This document shows, piece by piece, positions 1-11,796 of a DNA stretch of 64,000 nucleotides (positions within the stretch are counted from its first letter, which is position 1; every line of letters starts with the position of its first letter). The translations under genes and the position numbers were made by a program. Source of the stretch: Rhizophlyctis rosea (Eukaryota > Chytridiomycota > Chytridiomycetes > Rhizophlyctidales > Rhizophlyctidaceae). The stretch lies in the NCBI GenBank assembly GCA_027596075.1, contig JADGJC010000085.1, positions 1 to 64,000 of the forward strand. Reading direction: 5' to 3'. The notes beneath the pieces were generated by a model, which ran no database searches, was not told the DNA's origin, and saw nothing but the letters and a program-made list of their open reading frames with translations.

Positions 1-1
1 G

Positions 2-148
2 ATATTCTTTGGGGAGTTGTTTGATTGTTCGTGGAAGATTGTGATGCAGCAGCTGAAGGGGGGCTTTTTGGTTGGTGCTGGTGGTGCGCCGTTGGGGCAG
101 GGTGGGGTGGTTGGTGGTGGTGGGGAGGGCGGTGGGAGTGGGGTTTAG
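2..148 (+). CDS. C-terminal end of an unidentified protein (partial)
   Basis: An open frame enters from the left edge and runs 48 codons to a TAG at 146-148. It starts with a mixed hydrophobic/polar stretch (FFGELFDCSWKIVMQQLKGG) and ends in a Gly-rich tail that finishes GEGGGSGV. The codons are G/T-rich, as at the 3' ends of the other exons here, which supports real coding. No domain is recognisable in so short a piece, so no function is given. Confidence 0.5.
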   Translation: MFFGELFDCSWKIVMQQLKGGFLVGAGGAPLGQGGVVGGGGEGGGSGV

Positions 149-1544
149 TGGGAGGGGGTGCTGGGGGGTGAGGGTGGTGTGGTAGGGGTGTATGGAGTGC
201 ATATTTGCACTTGCGCGCGTTTTGCAGAATTTGCTCTTTCTTGCTTTGTAAATATTGATTCTTTGCTTATTGCTTTATATCCACTGTTGTTTTGATAGTG
301 GAATGCGGTTCCCGTTGAATATGTGCCAATCAGCGTGAACAAGACTGTGTTAATTCCACCGCGGCAAATACATTCCCATCACAATGGGGGGTGGCCTCAG
401 CATTTGTGAAATGGATCTCAATTGCACTGATTGCACATTCGACAAACCTGTATGAGATTTTTTCCAGATGGTGGCAAAAAGGAAGGGGAAGAGGGCGACC
501 TCCATTATCGTTCCATTTTGGGCTGTGTGGGCAGTGCATTCGAAGTAGGCCCCTCAAAAAGCACCACATGATTGCATCCGAGTGGGTCTATCGGGTGTTA
601 CTTGTAATGTTCCGTCAGTAGACCGACGATAGTAGACAAAAACCTCCTTGAAGGGTACTGATTGTGCTTCTTCGTCTTCATTTTTTGCTGTTCGCTCATC
701 AAGTAGATGTCCTGACGGTCCAACGTCCGTACGGGGCAAAATAAGCCACATCGAGCGGGGGAATGGTGTAAGACATGGGGGTGAAAACTGGACGAGGTAG
801 TTATCGAGTCGAGAGGAGATGTAACAGATAGGTAAGAAATCCATGGCCGATGTAGTACTTGATTGCGGTTGGGCAAAAAAATCAAGTGATTTTGTTTTCG
901 TACAGTGTAGCACATGTCCGGAATTGGAATCTAGGAAATGTGGGCTGCTGTCTCAATGCGACCAACAACAGCGGCCCAACCCTGACTTGCGGGAACTTCA
1001 TTGGCACGCAAATCAACCAAGGCTTGAATGTTATTCAAACCCTTCAGATGGACTTTAGAGCCCTGATAAGCGCCCATCAGATTCTGCTTCAGTTGCTTGA
1101 ATCCCAATTGCTTGTCAGCAATCATTCAGGGTTGACGCTTAAGCTTGATGGTGTACCGCATCCTAGGTCATTATCAAATTGCCATCAAATTGCATTTTTT
1201 AGGAGCAGTATGGGGCGGTACTGTCAATCCATACTTTATCGGACTCGGCACCCCTTGACGTTGCTTTTGTTTTTCTTTCCAATTTTCATTCATTGCTGTG
1301 GTGGAATGGTTCCCTTGGGGACGCTGGCCACAACAAACTTGCCAGCAATCGCTTATTTCCATTTATGGTGTATGGAAAATTCACTCAGATTTGTGCAAGG
1401 TATTATCAGTGCATGTATCATGGCTTATATGAGCCTGTTATTGAATAAGCGGATATGGTCCATGAGCGAGTATTCACTTCAGTAGGGTTGTTTGGTCGCT
1501 TAGAGACTTGGTAAAAATAGAAAAGGTAGATGTCGTGAATAGCT

Positions 1545-1680
1545 AGGTGATACCGCGCGAATCGAACAGCCGACTAGGTTGGGTTCATGTAGTTGATGTG
1601 CGCGAACTCACTGGGCCAAACAGACCCTGTTGCACGGAGTTGATGCGCACTAACCCACTAGGCCAAACAGACCCTGTTGG
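1545..1680 (-). repeat. tRNA-like tandem duplication (possible SINE fragment)
   Basis: Two 42-nt copies, 1591-1632 and 1638-1679, differ at 5 positions and are 47 nt apart. Read on the minus strand each carries a box-A-like core (TTTGGCCTAGTGGGTTAG in the outer copy), and at 1557-1568 the same strand has a box-B-like core (TGTTCGATTCGC). The expected T-stem does not pair and no full cloverleaf can be drawn. The best reading is a degenerate tRNA-derived element with an internal duplication, not a working tRNA gene. Confidence 0.4.
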
Positions 1681-3144
1681 GAACTTGGAAGGTAAGAGGA
1701 ATCCATTGGGGGAATCACTGTGCCACATATACCGGTATAGCGACAGCGCCACAAATGTTTACGTAAGCGGTAGGTTGCCTTTTTTCCGTTTTTTCTTTTG
1801 GCTGGGTTCGGTACTGGACGGCTGAAGGGGCTGGAGCACCAATCTATCCGAACATGACGTGAAGGTCGTTGGTTGTCGTTCTCCTGGTGGCATACCAAAT
1901 AAATGGTACCCATTTGGGTAGCGACTGCTGAGACAGATCCAGGTGACTTTCGCATTCCACCCATTGGCCCAGACCCAACTTTTCGTTTTTTCTACCAACT
2001 TTTTTTTTCGACCTGAAATGAAATGCGGAATGGAGGAGGATCGGAAATGAGGGTGGACGGTGTGATGAAAGTTGGGGATGTGTTTGTTGTGGATGTGTCG
2101 CACAGCCTTTCTTTCATCATGGTGGATGTGGTGGTGGGAGGGTACTGTGCGCAAAGTGGCTTTGAGTGGCAAGGTGATTGCGCTGTTTACTTAGTGAAAC
2201 TGTGCCACTAAAAATCTACACCCACCAGCCTAGTACACGATCGCGTGTGTTACACCAAGCACCCGGAACCGCCGCGGCCACCCGCCTGGATCACTCCTGC
2301 GCATGATCTATCACACCCACCTTGTGTTACACATCTGTGGGACCGGCAATTGCGAATGGTCACTGTGCTCACTGATTACAAAGGGGCAAAGTCATCGGAT
2401 GTCTGCAATGCAGCATGCTGTGCGGGGGAACACTGGAACTCAAAAGGTGCACACCGCAACACACAATCCTGCTCATCCTGCTCCGAATTCTTTTCTCGTT
2501 GTCTTGTTGTCTTGCAAAAACAGTGTGTCTCCCCTCCCATTCTCCCGCCAAGCAAAGTTCAAAAACTCAGAAAGAGCCTCTTCCCCTTTTACAGCGTTTC
2601 GACACTTTGTGCTTGGCTCCCTCTCTTTCTGCTTCAGACTCAAGTTGCTATTCATTGCTAGACTTGCTTTGATCCTGGTTGACGTTTAGAACAGCAATAC
2701 CCCGCACCTCGTAGCACTGTTTACTTTGCTGTCCGCATACACATACAATCGGCAAACTATAGCACACGAATAAGCGCAATAACTGTTCTGGGTCTCATTT
2801 TGCAAAGCTAAAAACTACAGCTGCCGATTTTCTGCAAACCAGAAGCAACATAGCAACCTCATTGAGACACAGTCATTCAAAAGCCGCATTCGGGAATTTG
2901 CGAAAAAGGTGCGTTGGTGGTGGCAGTCGACGTCGCGTTAATTTACGAGAGTACATGGAATGTGATCTGTGCGGCTTCGGATGGCGTGGATGGCGTTATT
3001 GATCGGGCCACATAGAAGGTCGATGGCAGCCTCCCAATTCATTTGTTTACTACGTCAGACACTTAGATATGATTAGACGGGATTGACTGGTGGATGGCCG
3101 GCTAGGTCACTCAACGCAGAGTCACTCAACAGAACATCCCTCCA

Positions 3145-3150
3145 TATATT
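3145..3150 (+). promoter_or_regulatory. TATA-like element upstream of the BTG/Tob gene
   Basis: TATATT lies in an AT-rich patch (3142-3156) about 166 nt before the chosen ATG at 3316, with a C/A-rich stretch typical of leaders in this window between them. Support is positional only. Confidence 0.25.
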
Positions 3151-3315
3151 CCCTATAGATTGACGGTCGTCCCTTTCCTTCACCAATTCACAACGGACCT
3201 CACCACCTCATCACGCAAACCAACCAACCATCCACCCAACCCGCATCAACTCACATACAAAGGACACGAGCACACAAACCCACGTCGTCCCTTCCACCCC
3301 CTCCCACCCGCCACT

Positions 3316-3987
3316 ATGTACACCGAAGTTACAACATCCTCAACCTTCCTCTCAAAATACCTTCCCCACAAATCAACACCCCCCGACAAACTCTCCCTCT
3401 TCCGCACCCACTTAACCGACATCCTCTCCCAAAAATTCGCCCAACACTGGTACCCCTCAAACCCCTCGCGAGGCAACGCCTTCCGCTCCATATCCTGCCA
3501 AATAGGGCGTATGGACCCCCTCGTCGTCGAAGCCGCCAACCGTGCAGGAATGAGTGAGGGAGACCTGTTCTTCCCAAACGACTTGGTACTATGGACCGAC
3601 CCCTTCTGCGTAAGCTTCAAAGTAGGAGACCACGGACAGGTCGTCACAGTTTGGGAAGATAAATCCGGTGCTGCTGAATCCTCCGACTCCCACAAACCCC
3701 TCACATACCTCCCCCCGACAACAACCTCACCCTACCAAGTCCCCACCCCACCACCAGAGAAGCAAGCGTCCCTTCTCGCGTCCCAACTCGCCACACAAAC
3801 AATCACGTCTCCCACACCCGCACCAGGGTTTTACCACCACACCCGTGCGCCGCGTAGTCCGAGCATGAGGAGCACTAGCAGTGTTATGAGCCAGGGAAGC
3901 AGTGCGGGGAGTTCGACGGGGACGTGGAGTCCGCCGCCTAGTCCGCCCCAGCGGGCGGGGTTTAGGAGTGTTTTGGTGGCTAATTAG
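3316..3987 (+). CDS. BTG/Tob family antiproliferative protein
   Basis: This single-exon gene encodes 223 aa. The N-terminal half (about residues 10-115) matches the BTG domain: a helix-rich start, then HWYPSNPSRGNAFRSI (box-A-like), MDPLVVEAANRAGMS, and LVLWTDPFCVSFKVGD (box-B-like), in the same order as animal BTG1/Tob1. BTG/Tob proteins are known to bind the Caf1/CCR4-NOT deadenylase and promote mRNA deadenylation, so the same role is inferred here. The C-terminal half is a Pro/Ser/Thr-rich disordered tail ending GFRSVLVAN. The ATG at 3316 was chosen because it precedes the domain closely and the upstream in-frame sequence looks like leader. Coding-strand composition goes from C-rich at the 5' end to G-rich at the 3' end. 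Confidence 0.88.
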   Translation: MYTEVTTSSTFLSKYLPHKSTPPDKLSLFRTHLTDILSQKFAQHWYPSNPSRGNAFRSISCQIGRMDPLVVEAANRAGMSEGDLFFPNDLVLWTDPFCVSFKVGDHGQVVTVWEDKSGAAESSDSHKPLTYLPPTTTSPYQVPTPPPEKQASLLASQLATQTITSPTPAPGFYHHTRAPRSPSMRSTSSVMSQGSSAGSSTGTWSPPPSPPQRAGFRSVLVAN

Positions 3988-4809
3988 GGGGCTGGCGGAA
4001 GTGCGGGGTTGCAGGATTTGGTTTGGTAATTTGTGTGAGACGGGGTTCAACGGTGCCGGGGTCGTCTATGATGAAACGTTCTTTATCTCTCCTCCTATTT
4101 CGAATTCCCTCCCACCGACGTCTGCGACGGCCGGTGCAACGTGTTCTAATGTTATACCTTTACATTATCTTTCTTCATTCCACCTCCTTCCCTAGTAGAT
4201 ATCACTAATTATCACCAGTGCGTTTATGTAAATAGATCTTTGTTGGAGGGGTGGAGTGGAGGGATTTTTTCTATGATGATGAATCTGGGGAATTTGAGGG
4301 GAGGGGACGGGGGACTACGTTGGGTGATGGGTTAGATGAAGTGTAAAGAGCGTCAGATTTCTAGTCTTGTTTTTAATCTTGTGTGTAATTGTTCCTTTCC
4401 ACGTTTTCGTTTCTGTCAAAATTTGTACATGATGCTCATTGTTTTGTTCCGCACATTTTGTCTTCACTATCGTGAAATTTTTGTTTCCTGGCTTTGTGGT
4501 GTAGTTACTTATGAGCCGCCATTAATCACTATTCTTATGGAACAAATATGCGAAGAATCCATCCATCTGCGAGGTGTAATGAGAGGTGCCGCATCAAAGC
4601 TACTGCAGCCGATTGGAACAATGGAAATGGTCAGTGATAAGAATATAGTCTTCTAGAGTCATCCATCCCCATGACAGTCATAGGTACAGCCGCGCGGTCC
4701 TGAACATCATATCAGAAACCATACCCCATGTACACTGACCACTCATTCAAGAATCTCAATCCGTTTCTTTTATGTTGGCTCGCATGCATGGAACCAGTAC
4801 GAACTCAAC
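3988..4809. other. Intergenic region downstream of BTG/Tob
   Basis: Contains the AT-rich 3' flank of the BTG/Tob gene, including several TGTAAAT/TTTTT motifs that could serve 3' end formation. No coding exon is supported. Confidence 0.4.
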
Positions 4810-5967
4810 TCATGAATTATATAACCCATTGGCGACACCAGCATGAAACAAGACAGCCTGTTGGAAATGCTCCATCCAAACATTAGCGTGCGGGAACTGT
4901 TCCCTAAACAGAGTCGGAACATGTCCCCTTGGTCGGATGGGAGGTAAGTCCACTTCCATATCCGCTTGGACGACGCCGATGTTGTCAAAGAGGCAAGTTT
5001 TCAACTTTGGTTCGGAAGGAAAAGATTATCGTTAGGTTTGAGCATGCAAAAAAAAAACCCCCCCTTTTTTGTGGTAGTTGAGTTACAACCTGGCCATCAA
5101 TGCTGACAACACTGAAGTCGAATTGAGTAAATGCGTCATGTAGCATTCTTGTGGTCGTGAATCCATTTCGCATGTCATACGCTGGGTGCTGGGTTGTGCC
5201 GATTCGAGGTTTATGACATAGGATGGCTTCGTTGTCATTAAGGAGGTAGTTGCTGGGGTTTCTGAACTTTGTTGAAAATTGCATCAGAGAAGGGAAGGGA
5301 TTTTGATCTTCCGCTCATTCGCTCTCGAATAAATGTCAAAAAGCACAGATTCAGACCTACGGACCCATTCTCTGGCGAACGCTGGTGATAAAATTTGACA
5401 GCACACCAGGAAGTCTTCACTTTGGTCGCCGGAGAAGATACATTGTTGATCACACCTTAAACATAAGAGGCGTTGGGCATCTTCAAGATGAGGAATCAAG
5501 TTGTTCGCTTCTCCCTCTGCTGACGCTTGCACCTCCACGTCCTCCGCCTTCTCTTCCCACTCCTTCTCATCTTCCTGCACCTCCGTCTTTACATTACCTG
5601 TCTCATGAAATGGATCTCGCCCTCCATCTCTAGCACCTTCATCGCTAAGTTCAGTACCCTCAGACATGCGCCTTCTCTTCCTCTCCCCACCGATTCCACC
5701 ATCCTCCCCCCCATACCCCTCCAACCCCTCCACCCTCCTCACCATCCTCCAATCCGCCCGTGCCTGCTCCCCAGCATCAACATCATCCCCAAACCCCATC
5801 TCGCCACACAAATATATGAAATGATCATGACGCTTATGATCGGCGTAAAGCTCCGCCTCGTACGTCATCGGCGTACCATCAAGGGCACATTTGAGGAGAA
5901 GTTGGAACGGGGCGGACGTGAGATGGGGGAAAATGGTTTTAACATGAGTGTTAGGAGAGTGTGGGAG
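4810..5967 (-). CDS. Unidentified multi-exon protein (minus strand, approximate limits)
   Basis: I do not recognise a family. Three coherent blocks read in order on the minus strand. The first, about 5967-5284, contains FPHLTSAPFQLLLKCALDG, a long acidic/basic stretch with ERKRRRMSEG, and CLRCDQQCIFSGDQSEDFL. The second, about 5240-5085, contains HKPRIGTTQHPAYDMRNGF and FTQFDFSVVSIDGQ. The third, about 5004-4810, has NIGVVQADMEVDLPP and ends GVANGLYNS before TGA. They lie in different frames, so introns or frameshifts must separate them, and I could not fix the junctions. A homopolymer block (A10-C7-T6, 5048-5070) lies in the presumed last intron. The start codon is not determined. Confidence 0.35.
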
Positions 5968-7032
5968 GGGCGTTGTATGTGGGGTAAATGGAGGAGGCGG
6001 CGTTTGCGGGTGCTATTGACGATTAGGGGGTGGGTGAGCGTCGTTTTTTGTGGCATTGAAGGATTGTACTCAATCAAGGTGTGCGCGCAGCCGCCGGGGG
6101 AAGGGGTTGATGACACGCAATGAAAGACACATCCTAACGAGCGGCCCGAGACATTCGACCGCTTGCAAGGAACAGCCCCCAGATTTCCAAGATTGGCGTT
6201 CGACACCCTCAAAACCGTTCCATGATGGAGATCGTCGGGGCATGTTTGTCGCAAACTCCCAGTAAAAACTGCACGGCCACGAAAGGATGGCCCGGCTGCT
6301 TTATTTCGACCAGGAAGATCTCAACATTTTCTGAGCCGCTTCTTGATCCTCCATCAGGACAAAGGAAATGATCGTAATTGATTCACATCTTGATCACCGG
6401 ACCCCTGCAAGATTCACATTACCACCCATCAAATACCTAAAGTTGTTGAGAGGAAGACCTTGACGCATCTCTTGGAATGGTGATGGAGAATGTATCACTG
6501 CTTGCCAGTTGGATTGATGTTGGCAGAAGTGTTTGTTCAACGCACCGCCGGTCTACACACAGATCGGACAGCACATCTGCCATCAACCGAAGAGCATGCG
6601 GCACGCGTTCGAAAAAGGGGCAATTGGGTGACCCTCGTGTTACGAATCTTATGAGCTGAAAAGTTTGCACTTGCGAACGGAGGTCCCCAAAGGTGATACA
6701 ATTTACACAAAGGACCGCGCGTGCACCAACGAACGACAAAGCAACGTCGACGGTGCTTCTCTCATCTCAAATCCTCGACCTCAGAATTTGCACGTGCCAG
6801 TGGAACGGCTTTGAAGCAGAATGAGATCCTACTGTTTGATGTGCGATGCCTCATAACGTGGTCAATCAACCATGGACATACTCGGCGACCGCACTCTCCG
6901 GCACCCAAGCCCCCCACATTTCAAAAACTTAGTAACCTTCACAGTTTGACGCAGAGGACACAAATACGCATCCATGTGCCGGGTCCCCCGCGATTTCTCT
7001 GTCCCCGACCCATCTCATCCCACCACCTAACC
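5968..7032. other. Intergenic region
   Basis: Both strands hold only short frames without domains. The stretch from about 6880 to 7032 is C-rich and is probably the 5' leader and promoter of the secreted protein that starts at 7033. Confidence 0.35.
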
Positions 7033-9038
7033 ATGACGCGCCTCATCTTCTCCCTCGCTACCGTCACCCTCTTCGCCCTTCGGGGCGCCGCGGCCGGCAC
7101 TCCCATCGAAACCGTCCTGACCAATGAACCCGCTGCCAAATCCGAGCTACTCGTCAAGGCGTATCCGTTCCCTGACTTGGATGTAAGGGAGTACAACCCT
7201 TTCCTTCTGTCCAGCGAGACGTCTGCATACCCTGTTGGCAGCGCTTGTAACAACATCTCCGATGGTAAGTGCGAAGATTGTTGATATGTTGGAGGGATGC
7301 AATGTGCATGGTTTTCAATACTGTTGCCTTTAGGTCAGATCTGCGCTGACCGTCCCGCCTACGGTTCCGGTCTCCACTACCTCGCCAATGCCGTCAAGGG
7401 CACCAAATTCCCCTTCCCCATCTACATCTCGCACACCGGTAATACAATCATGCTGCATTTCGCTAAAAACTTGGAGCGGTTTATTGACCAAAGTACATTC
7501 AATCACACACAGACCGTGGACCCAACCAAGACTGTGGCGACCTCGCCGAACTCCCCGAATACAACGAAGGCACCGAATACGCCGACCGCACCGGAAAAGG
7601 TTTCCCCATCCCCCGCTTCTCACCCACCGTCTTCTCCTGGTCCCTCGACGCCAAAACTGGCATCAAACTCGTCAAACACTTCGAACTCAAAAACTCCAAA
7701 GGCGAACAGATCCTCGGTCGTTCCAACTCCCTCAACGACGACACGAACTATGGGTACGCCTGTCGGGGTGATAAACTCGAATTGACACCTGCTGGTATTG
7801 ATTTCGAGGATGTTCACCCTGCGGGGGATGGTATTCATTTTTGGGGGAGTGATGAGTACTCTCCTTCTGTGTTCCTTTTTGATGCGCATGGAGAGGTTAA
7901 GTTGAGGTTGCTTCCGGATGATGTGAAGCTTGAGAATGTTACAACGGCGTCGGCTGGGTACCCTATTTTGAAGAACCTCCCTGGGGTCTTGGTCAACCGT
8001 CGTCAGAACCGTGGGTTTGAGAACTTGGCGGTTTCTCCAGATGGGAAGACTTTGATTGCTATTTTGCAATCTCCTATGGGTGACACCAAGAAGGATGAGA
8101 TCAAGCCTACCAATGTCATTCGTGCCGTCAAGGTATGTACGCCTGAGCTTCATAACATATAAGACTATGCATCTGTTATTCTGATGCGATGTTGTCCGCA
8201 GGTCGACATCTCTGATAAGTTCAAGCCTAAGTACGTCGGCATGTACGCCTTCCTCGCCTCCCTCCCCACCGACTTCACGAAGGGAAAGAAGGTCAAACCT
8301 TCAGACCTCAAGAACGGCGCCGCCCAATACCTCGGCGAAGACGTCGTCCTCCTCCTCGAACGCGCCGACAACGCCGGCATGAAACTCTGGGTCATTGACT
8401 TCCGAACCGCCACAAACCTGAAGGGCACCCCTTACGAATCTACCCTCCAACTCGAATCCACCCGCACCCCTGAAGCAGACTTCAACATCACCATGGCGCA
8501 CCGCACCAAGGTGTTCGAGTCTGATGAAATCGAAGGTGGTGACAAGTACTTCACTAAGGACGAAGGTATCGCCGTCATGTCTCCTACCGTCGTCATGACC
8601 GTCACCGACAACGACTTCGGCCTTGGTCAGGGTGGTCGTTCCCAAGTTGATCTCCTCCACCTTACCGCCAAGCTCCCCTACGTCAACGACGTCAACACCA
8701 AGGGTACGAAATGCAACTTCAAGACCTGTCACGGAGACAAGTGTTACGCCACCCTCTCTGGTCCTGCTAAGCACTACCTCGGCAAGGACGCCTGCGAGCT
8801 CTACGGTGGCAAGCTCGGAAACGTCTTCTCCACTGCCGCTCTCAAGGCTGTCCTCCCTGAAGTCGGTAACATTGCTGTCTGGGTCGATGGTGCTCTTGAC
8901 AAGTGGGGTTACGGGTACTTGTTGAAGAATGGCAAGCTTTACAGAGCTCACCAGAACAACAAGTATGCTGTGTTGTGCGAGGTTCCTCGTCCCGCTTCTT
9001 GTCCCGCCAACACCTACAACAAGGTTACCGCTTTGTAG
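7033..9038 (+). CDS. Secreted esterase-like phytase family protein
   Basis: Four exons, join(7033..7264,7334..7438,7513..8132,8202..9038), give 597 aa; every intron is GT-AG and 69-74 nt long. An N-terminal signal peptide is visible (MTRLIFSLATVTLFALRGAAA). The body has FENLAVSPDGKTLIAILQSP (about residues 258-277) and later TDNDFG, hallmarks of the 'esterase-like activity of phytase' beta-propeller family. Members are secreted, and the inferred role is phosphate-ester or related ester hydrolysis outside the cell. A Cys-rich segment (CNFKTCHGDKC) near the C-terminus suggests disulfides. Codons in exon 4 are strongly biased to C-ending optimal codons, suggesting high expression. The exact substrate cannot be read from the sequence. 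Confidence 0.85.
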
Positions 9039-9653
9039 ATAGCATGTTTGATTACTCTTTCCTCTGATGGTGTAACGAATTTATGAGTTAATGGCCGTAG
9101 TACGTGTCTATGATTAGAAGTTAGATATTGGGCCGCTGCATATAAAACGGCTAGATTTTGCTGCAGTTTGGTATAGTAGATGTACTTAATACGTGAAGTT
9201 TGTAAGTGTTCTGATGAGTTCAGAATTTCGCATTGCATTCAAGCTGTTACATATGTCAAACAGCCGCGTACAGTATTTCTACATCTTGCCGTCTGTTCAT
9301 TTGGACCTTTCTCAAGCTAAACCGCGTGGGTGTCTGCCGCTCAACTTCATTTGGAAGCATTCCACGTCTTTGCCAATCGCCGCTCAGATGAGTTGTACAT
9401 TCCTTCATGCTTGCCCCGCACAAGTTTTCTACTCATCGTTGTGTGCATCAGTGCGTTCCTCATGTGTGTGATATACATTACAAGTTTACAAGACAGGAAA
9501 TCATCATCTCAGATTGCGCATATGTGCTACTCGCTAATCACCGCTAGCCAGAAACCTGCCATCAAAACGTCCTGTCCCTGCAATCATTTGTGATTCTCAA
9601 GTTGTTACCTTGACATTGCGAGGGATGTTTCTTGTAAAGTTAATTTCTTCAAT
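9039..9653. other. Intergenic region before the 5S rRNA gene
   Basis: Holds the AT-rich 3' flank of the secreted protein gene; no coding exon or repeat is recognised. Confidence 0.4.
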
Positions 9654-9771
9654 ATCTACGGCCATACACACCAGAAAGCACTGGATCCCGTCTGATCTCC
9701 GAAGTTAAGCTGGTGATGGCGCTGTCAGTACTGTGGTGGGGGGCCACACGGGAATACTGCGTGCTGTAGTT
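9654..9771 (+). rRNA. 5S ribosomal RNA
   Basis: The stretch of about 118 nt matches eukaryotic 5S rRNA: GAAAGCACTGGATCCCGTCT, then CGAAGTTAAGC and a GGGAATACTGCGTGCTGTAG end. The terminal helix pairs CTACGGC (9656-9662) with GCTGTAG (9763-9769, one G-U pair). A run of six T follows (9770-9775), as a pol III terminator should. It stands alone, with no 18S/28S sequence nearby and no second copy in the window, so 5S genes here are dispersed or outside the main rDNA repeat. Confidence 0.93.
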
Positions 9772-9775
9772 TTTT
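9770..9775 (+). terminator. Pol III T-run terminator of the 5S gene
   Basis: Six T in a row directly follow the 3' strand of the 5S terminal helix. Confidence 0.75.
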
Positions 9776-10691
9776 GATTTTATTCCAGATAATGCTTTTT
9801 GGGCGTGCCGATACCTATTATGGTCTTGCCCAGTTTTTGGAAGCAAAGCTTCTTTGTACACATCTTGATGGAAATTGAGCCCATTAAGTAGTTGTGAGCC
9901 GAGTGGATTCAGCCTACGACTGGGATTATTGCAGTCCCATTTCGATGCTTTCAATAAGAACTGGTTGAGCAGCAGTCCACCCGCCGGCCCGCTCACAACA
10001 CGGTTGGCCGGCTTTCCTTCAAAGATCTCACAAAATGCATTCGAGGCGCACGCACACAGTTGAAACGATTATTCCCACAAACATAGCGCAACATTCAATC
10101 ATTTTGACACCTGGTTTCTTACCAAAATACCACACTGGCCAAACATGATAGCACCCAGAAGTCACATATTCGCTGCCACCTCAACAACCTGTACATGATC
10201 ACCAACGTTGTCAGAATATGGAGCTACAGCACATGGAAGAGTAACTGAGACAGCATATTTCGAGCAAGTGAGTAGGGTGGTAAGCAAATGCTCCATCGTG
10301 TCCATGATCGAGCATAACATGTCCGCTAGGTATCCGAATAGCCCGGTCACCCTGATACATCAAGACCCGAAGTCTGGACAATCAGTGATAAGCAGTAACT
10401 TAGAACTTGGTTGAAGCAAAGGAAACGGAACAGTTTTGATGAGGGTTTCAAGATCCTTACGTAATCGTCGACAGCGCCACAATCGCGTCATGCAAGAAGG
10501 TAACAACACCATTGGCCCATGACATCTCATAGGAAAATTTTTAAAATTTTCAACATGTCTCGTAAAGGGTTGATGGTTGATGTGCAGCATGTATTGAGGC
10601 TCGGCACGTCCAACTCCCATACAGCACATTCATATAGGCATAGCCCATCTGTTCCCAGCATCCCATCAGGCAACACTGCGACTACTCCACC
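9776..10691. other. Intergenic region
   Basis: No coding exon, repeat or RNA gene is recognised between the 5S gene and the GNAT gene. Confidence 0.4.
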
Positions 10692-11342
10692 ATGTCCCTC
10701 GACGAAATATTCACCATCTCCGACCCCCCATCCCACCTCGCCGCACCAGTCCCCTTCAAGCAACTCACAGGCCCACGCGTCATAGTCCGCCCCTACAACC
10801 CCTCAACCGATCTTGAACCCCTCTTCGCAACAACCAATGAATCAACATTCACCTACATGTGGTTCGGCCCCTTCCCCACCCTAACCTCCTTCTCCCACGG
10901 CATCCAAACCCGCACCGCCCTAAAAATGCACACCCACGTTTTCATCGACCGCTCCACATCCCGCACCATAGGCTCGGCATGCTACCACCAAATAAACACC
11001 ACGAACCGAACCGTCGAGATCGGCGCTATATGGGTCGGGGAGGAGTTCCAAGGGCGCGGACTAGCATTAGAGGCTGTAGCCTTGATGGAATGGCAGGCGT
11101 TTCGGCATTGGGGGTTTGTGAGGGTTGAGTGGAAGACGCATCATGATAATTTGAGTAGTCAGGCGCTTGCGGGGAAGGTTGGGATGTTGTTTGAGGGGAA
11201 GTTTAGGAAGCATATGTTCTATAAGGGGGGGTTTAGACATAGTATGTTTTATGCAATAATTGACGACGATTGGGTTGATTTCGAACCCAAGCTGTTGGAG
11301 AAGCTGAGACCGCGGTCTTTGGTAGCGAAAGTCGCTAGATAG
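10692..11342 (+). CDS. GNAT family N-acetyltransferase (RimJ/RimL-like)
   Basis: This single-exon gene encodes 216 aa. The sequence follows the Acetyltransf_3 pattern: an early VIVRPYNPSTDLEPLF, a central strand IGSACYHQINTTNRTVEIGA, then the acetyl-CoA loop IWVGEEFQGRGLALEAV (Q/R-x-x-G-x-A form), and FRHWGFVRVEWKTHHDNLSS, the usual segment for partners of RimJ/RimL type enzymes. Family members acetylate protein N-termini, polyamines or small amines; the substrate cannot be told from sequence. The ATG at 10692 lies directly after a C-rich leader. Composition moves from C-rich to G-rich within the single exon. Confidence 0.88.
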   Translation: MSLDEIFTISDPPSHLAAPVPFKQLTGPRVIVRPYNPSTDLEPLFATTNESTFTYMWFGPFPTLTSFSHGIQTRTALKMHTHVFIDRSTSRTIGSACYHQINTTNRTVEIGAIWVGEEFQGRGLALEAVALMEWQAFRHWGFVRVEWKTHHDNLSSQALAGKVGMLFEGKFRKHMFYKGGFRHSMFYAIIDDDWVDFEPKLLEKLRPRSLVAKVAR

Positions 11343-11796
11343 TTCTCAGATTTGATGTGATAAACAACATAGAGCATCGTTCACTGTGAATAGACACAAC
11401 CAAACACACCAACCCACAACCAATGAACACGAAAAGATAATGTTGTAACGATCATGGAAACCCATACCAGCATGAGTATTATTACAGTGCAAGTAGTAAT
11501 GGTATCAAAGTAAGTGCTAATACAAAAATAATAGGTAATATCAACTAGGTACAATTATAAAGTAACTAATTTGAGCCCAGCTCTAGTTTCATCGAAAATC
11601 CCCTCCTGATTCCTCCGCATCGCAACAACGTCCCCCGAGATTCTTGATGTAATGTAGTGCGAAGACCGGTCCGCGGTTGTGTTGGGGGTGGGGTATGAGG
11701 TCAATAGACTATGATTGTCGTCGTTGCGTGCCTTGTCATGTGTATCCGTTCATCATTAAAAGTGCCCTTCCCATCATTATCAAGCTATCTAATCCT
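11343..11796. other. Convergent intergenic region
   Basis: An AT-rich 3'-3' spacer between the GNAT gene and the minus-strand gene that ends at 11797. Nothing else is recognised. Confidence 0.4.

Larger units (their letters stand above)
149..3315. other. Long intergenic region
   Basis: Only short overlapping open frames occur on both strands, none with a recognisable domain or the compositional signature of coding exons here. The visible structure is a pair of tandem tRNA-like half copies at 1591-1679 (separate entry) and a TATA-like element just upstream of the BTG/Tob gene. Confidence 0.5.

Noticed and set aside
931..1125. Coherent-looking minus-strand frame (LMGAYQGSKVHLKGLNNIQA).
   Set aside because: Short, no start context, no domain, no neighbouring exons in a compatible phase.
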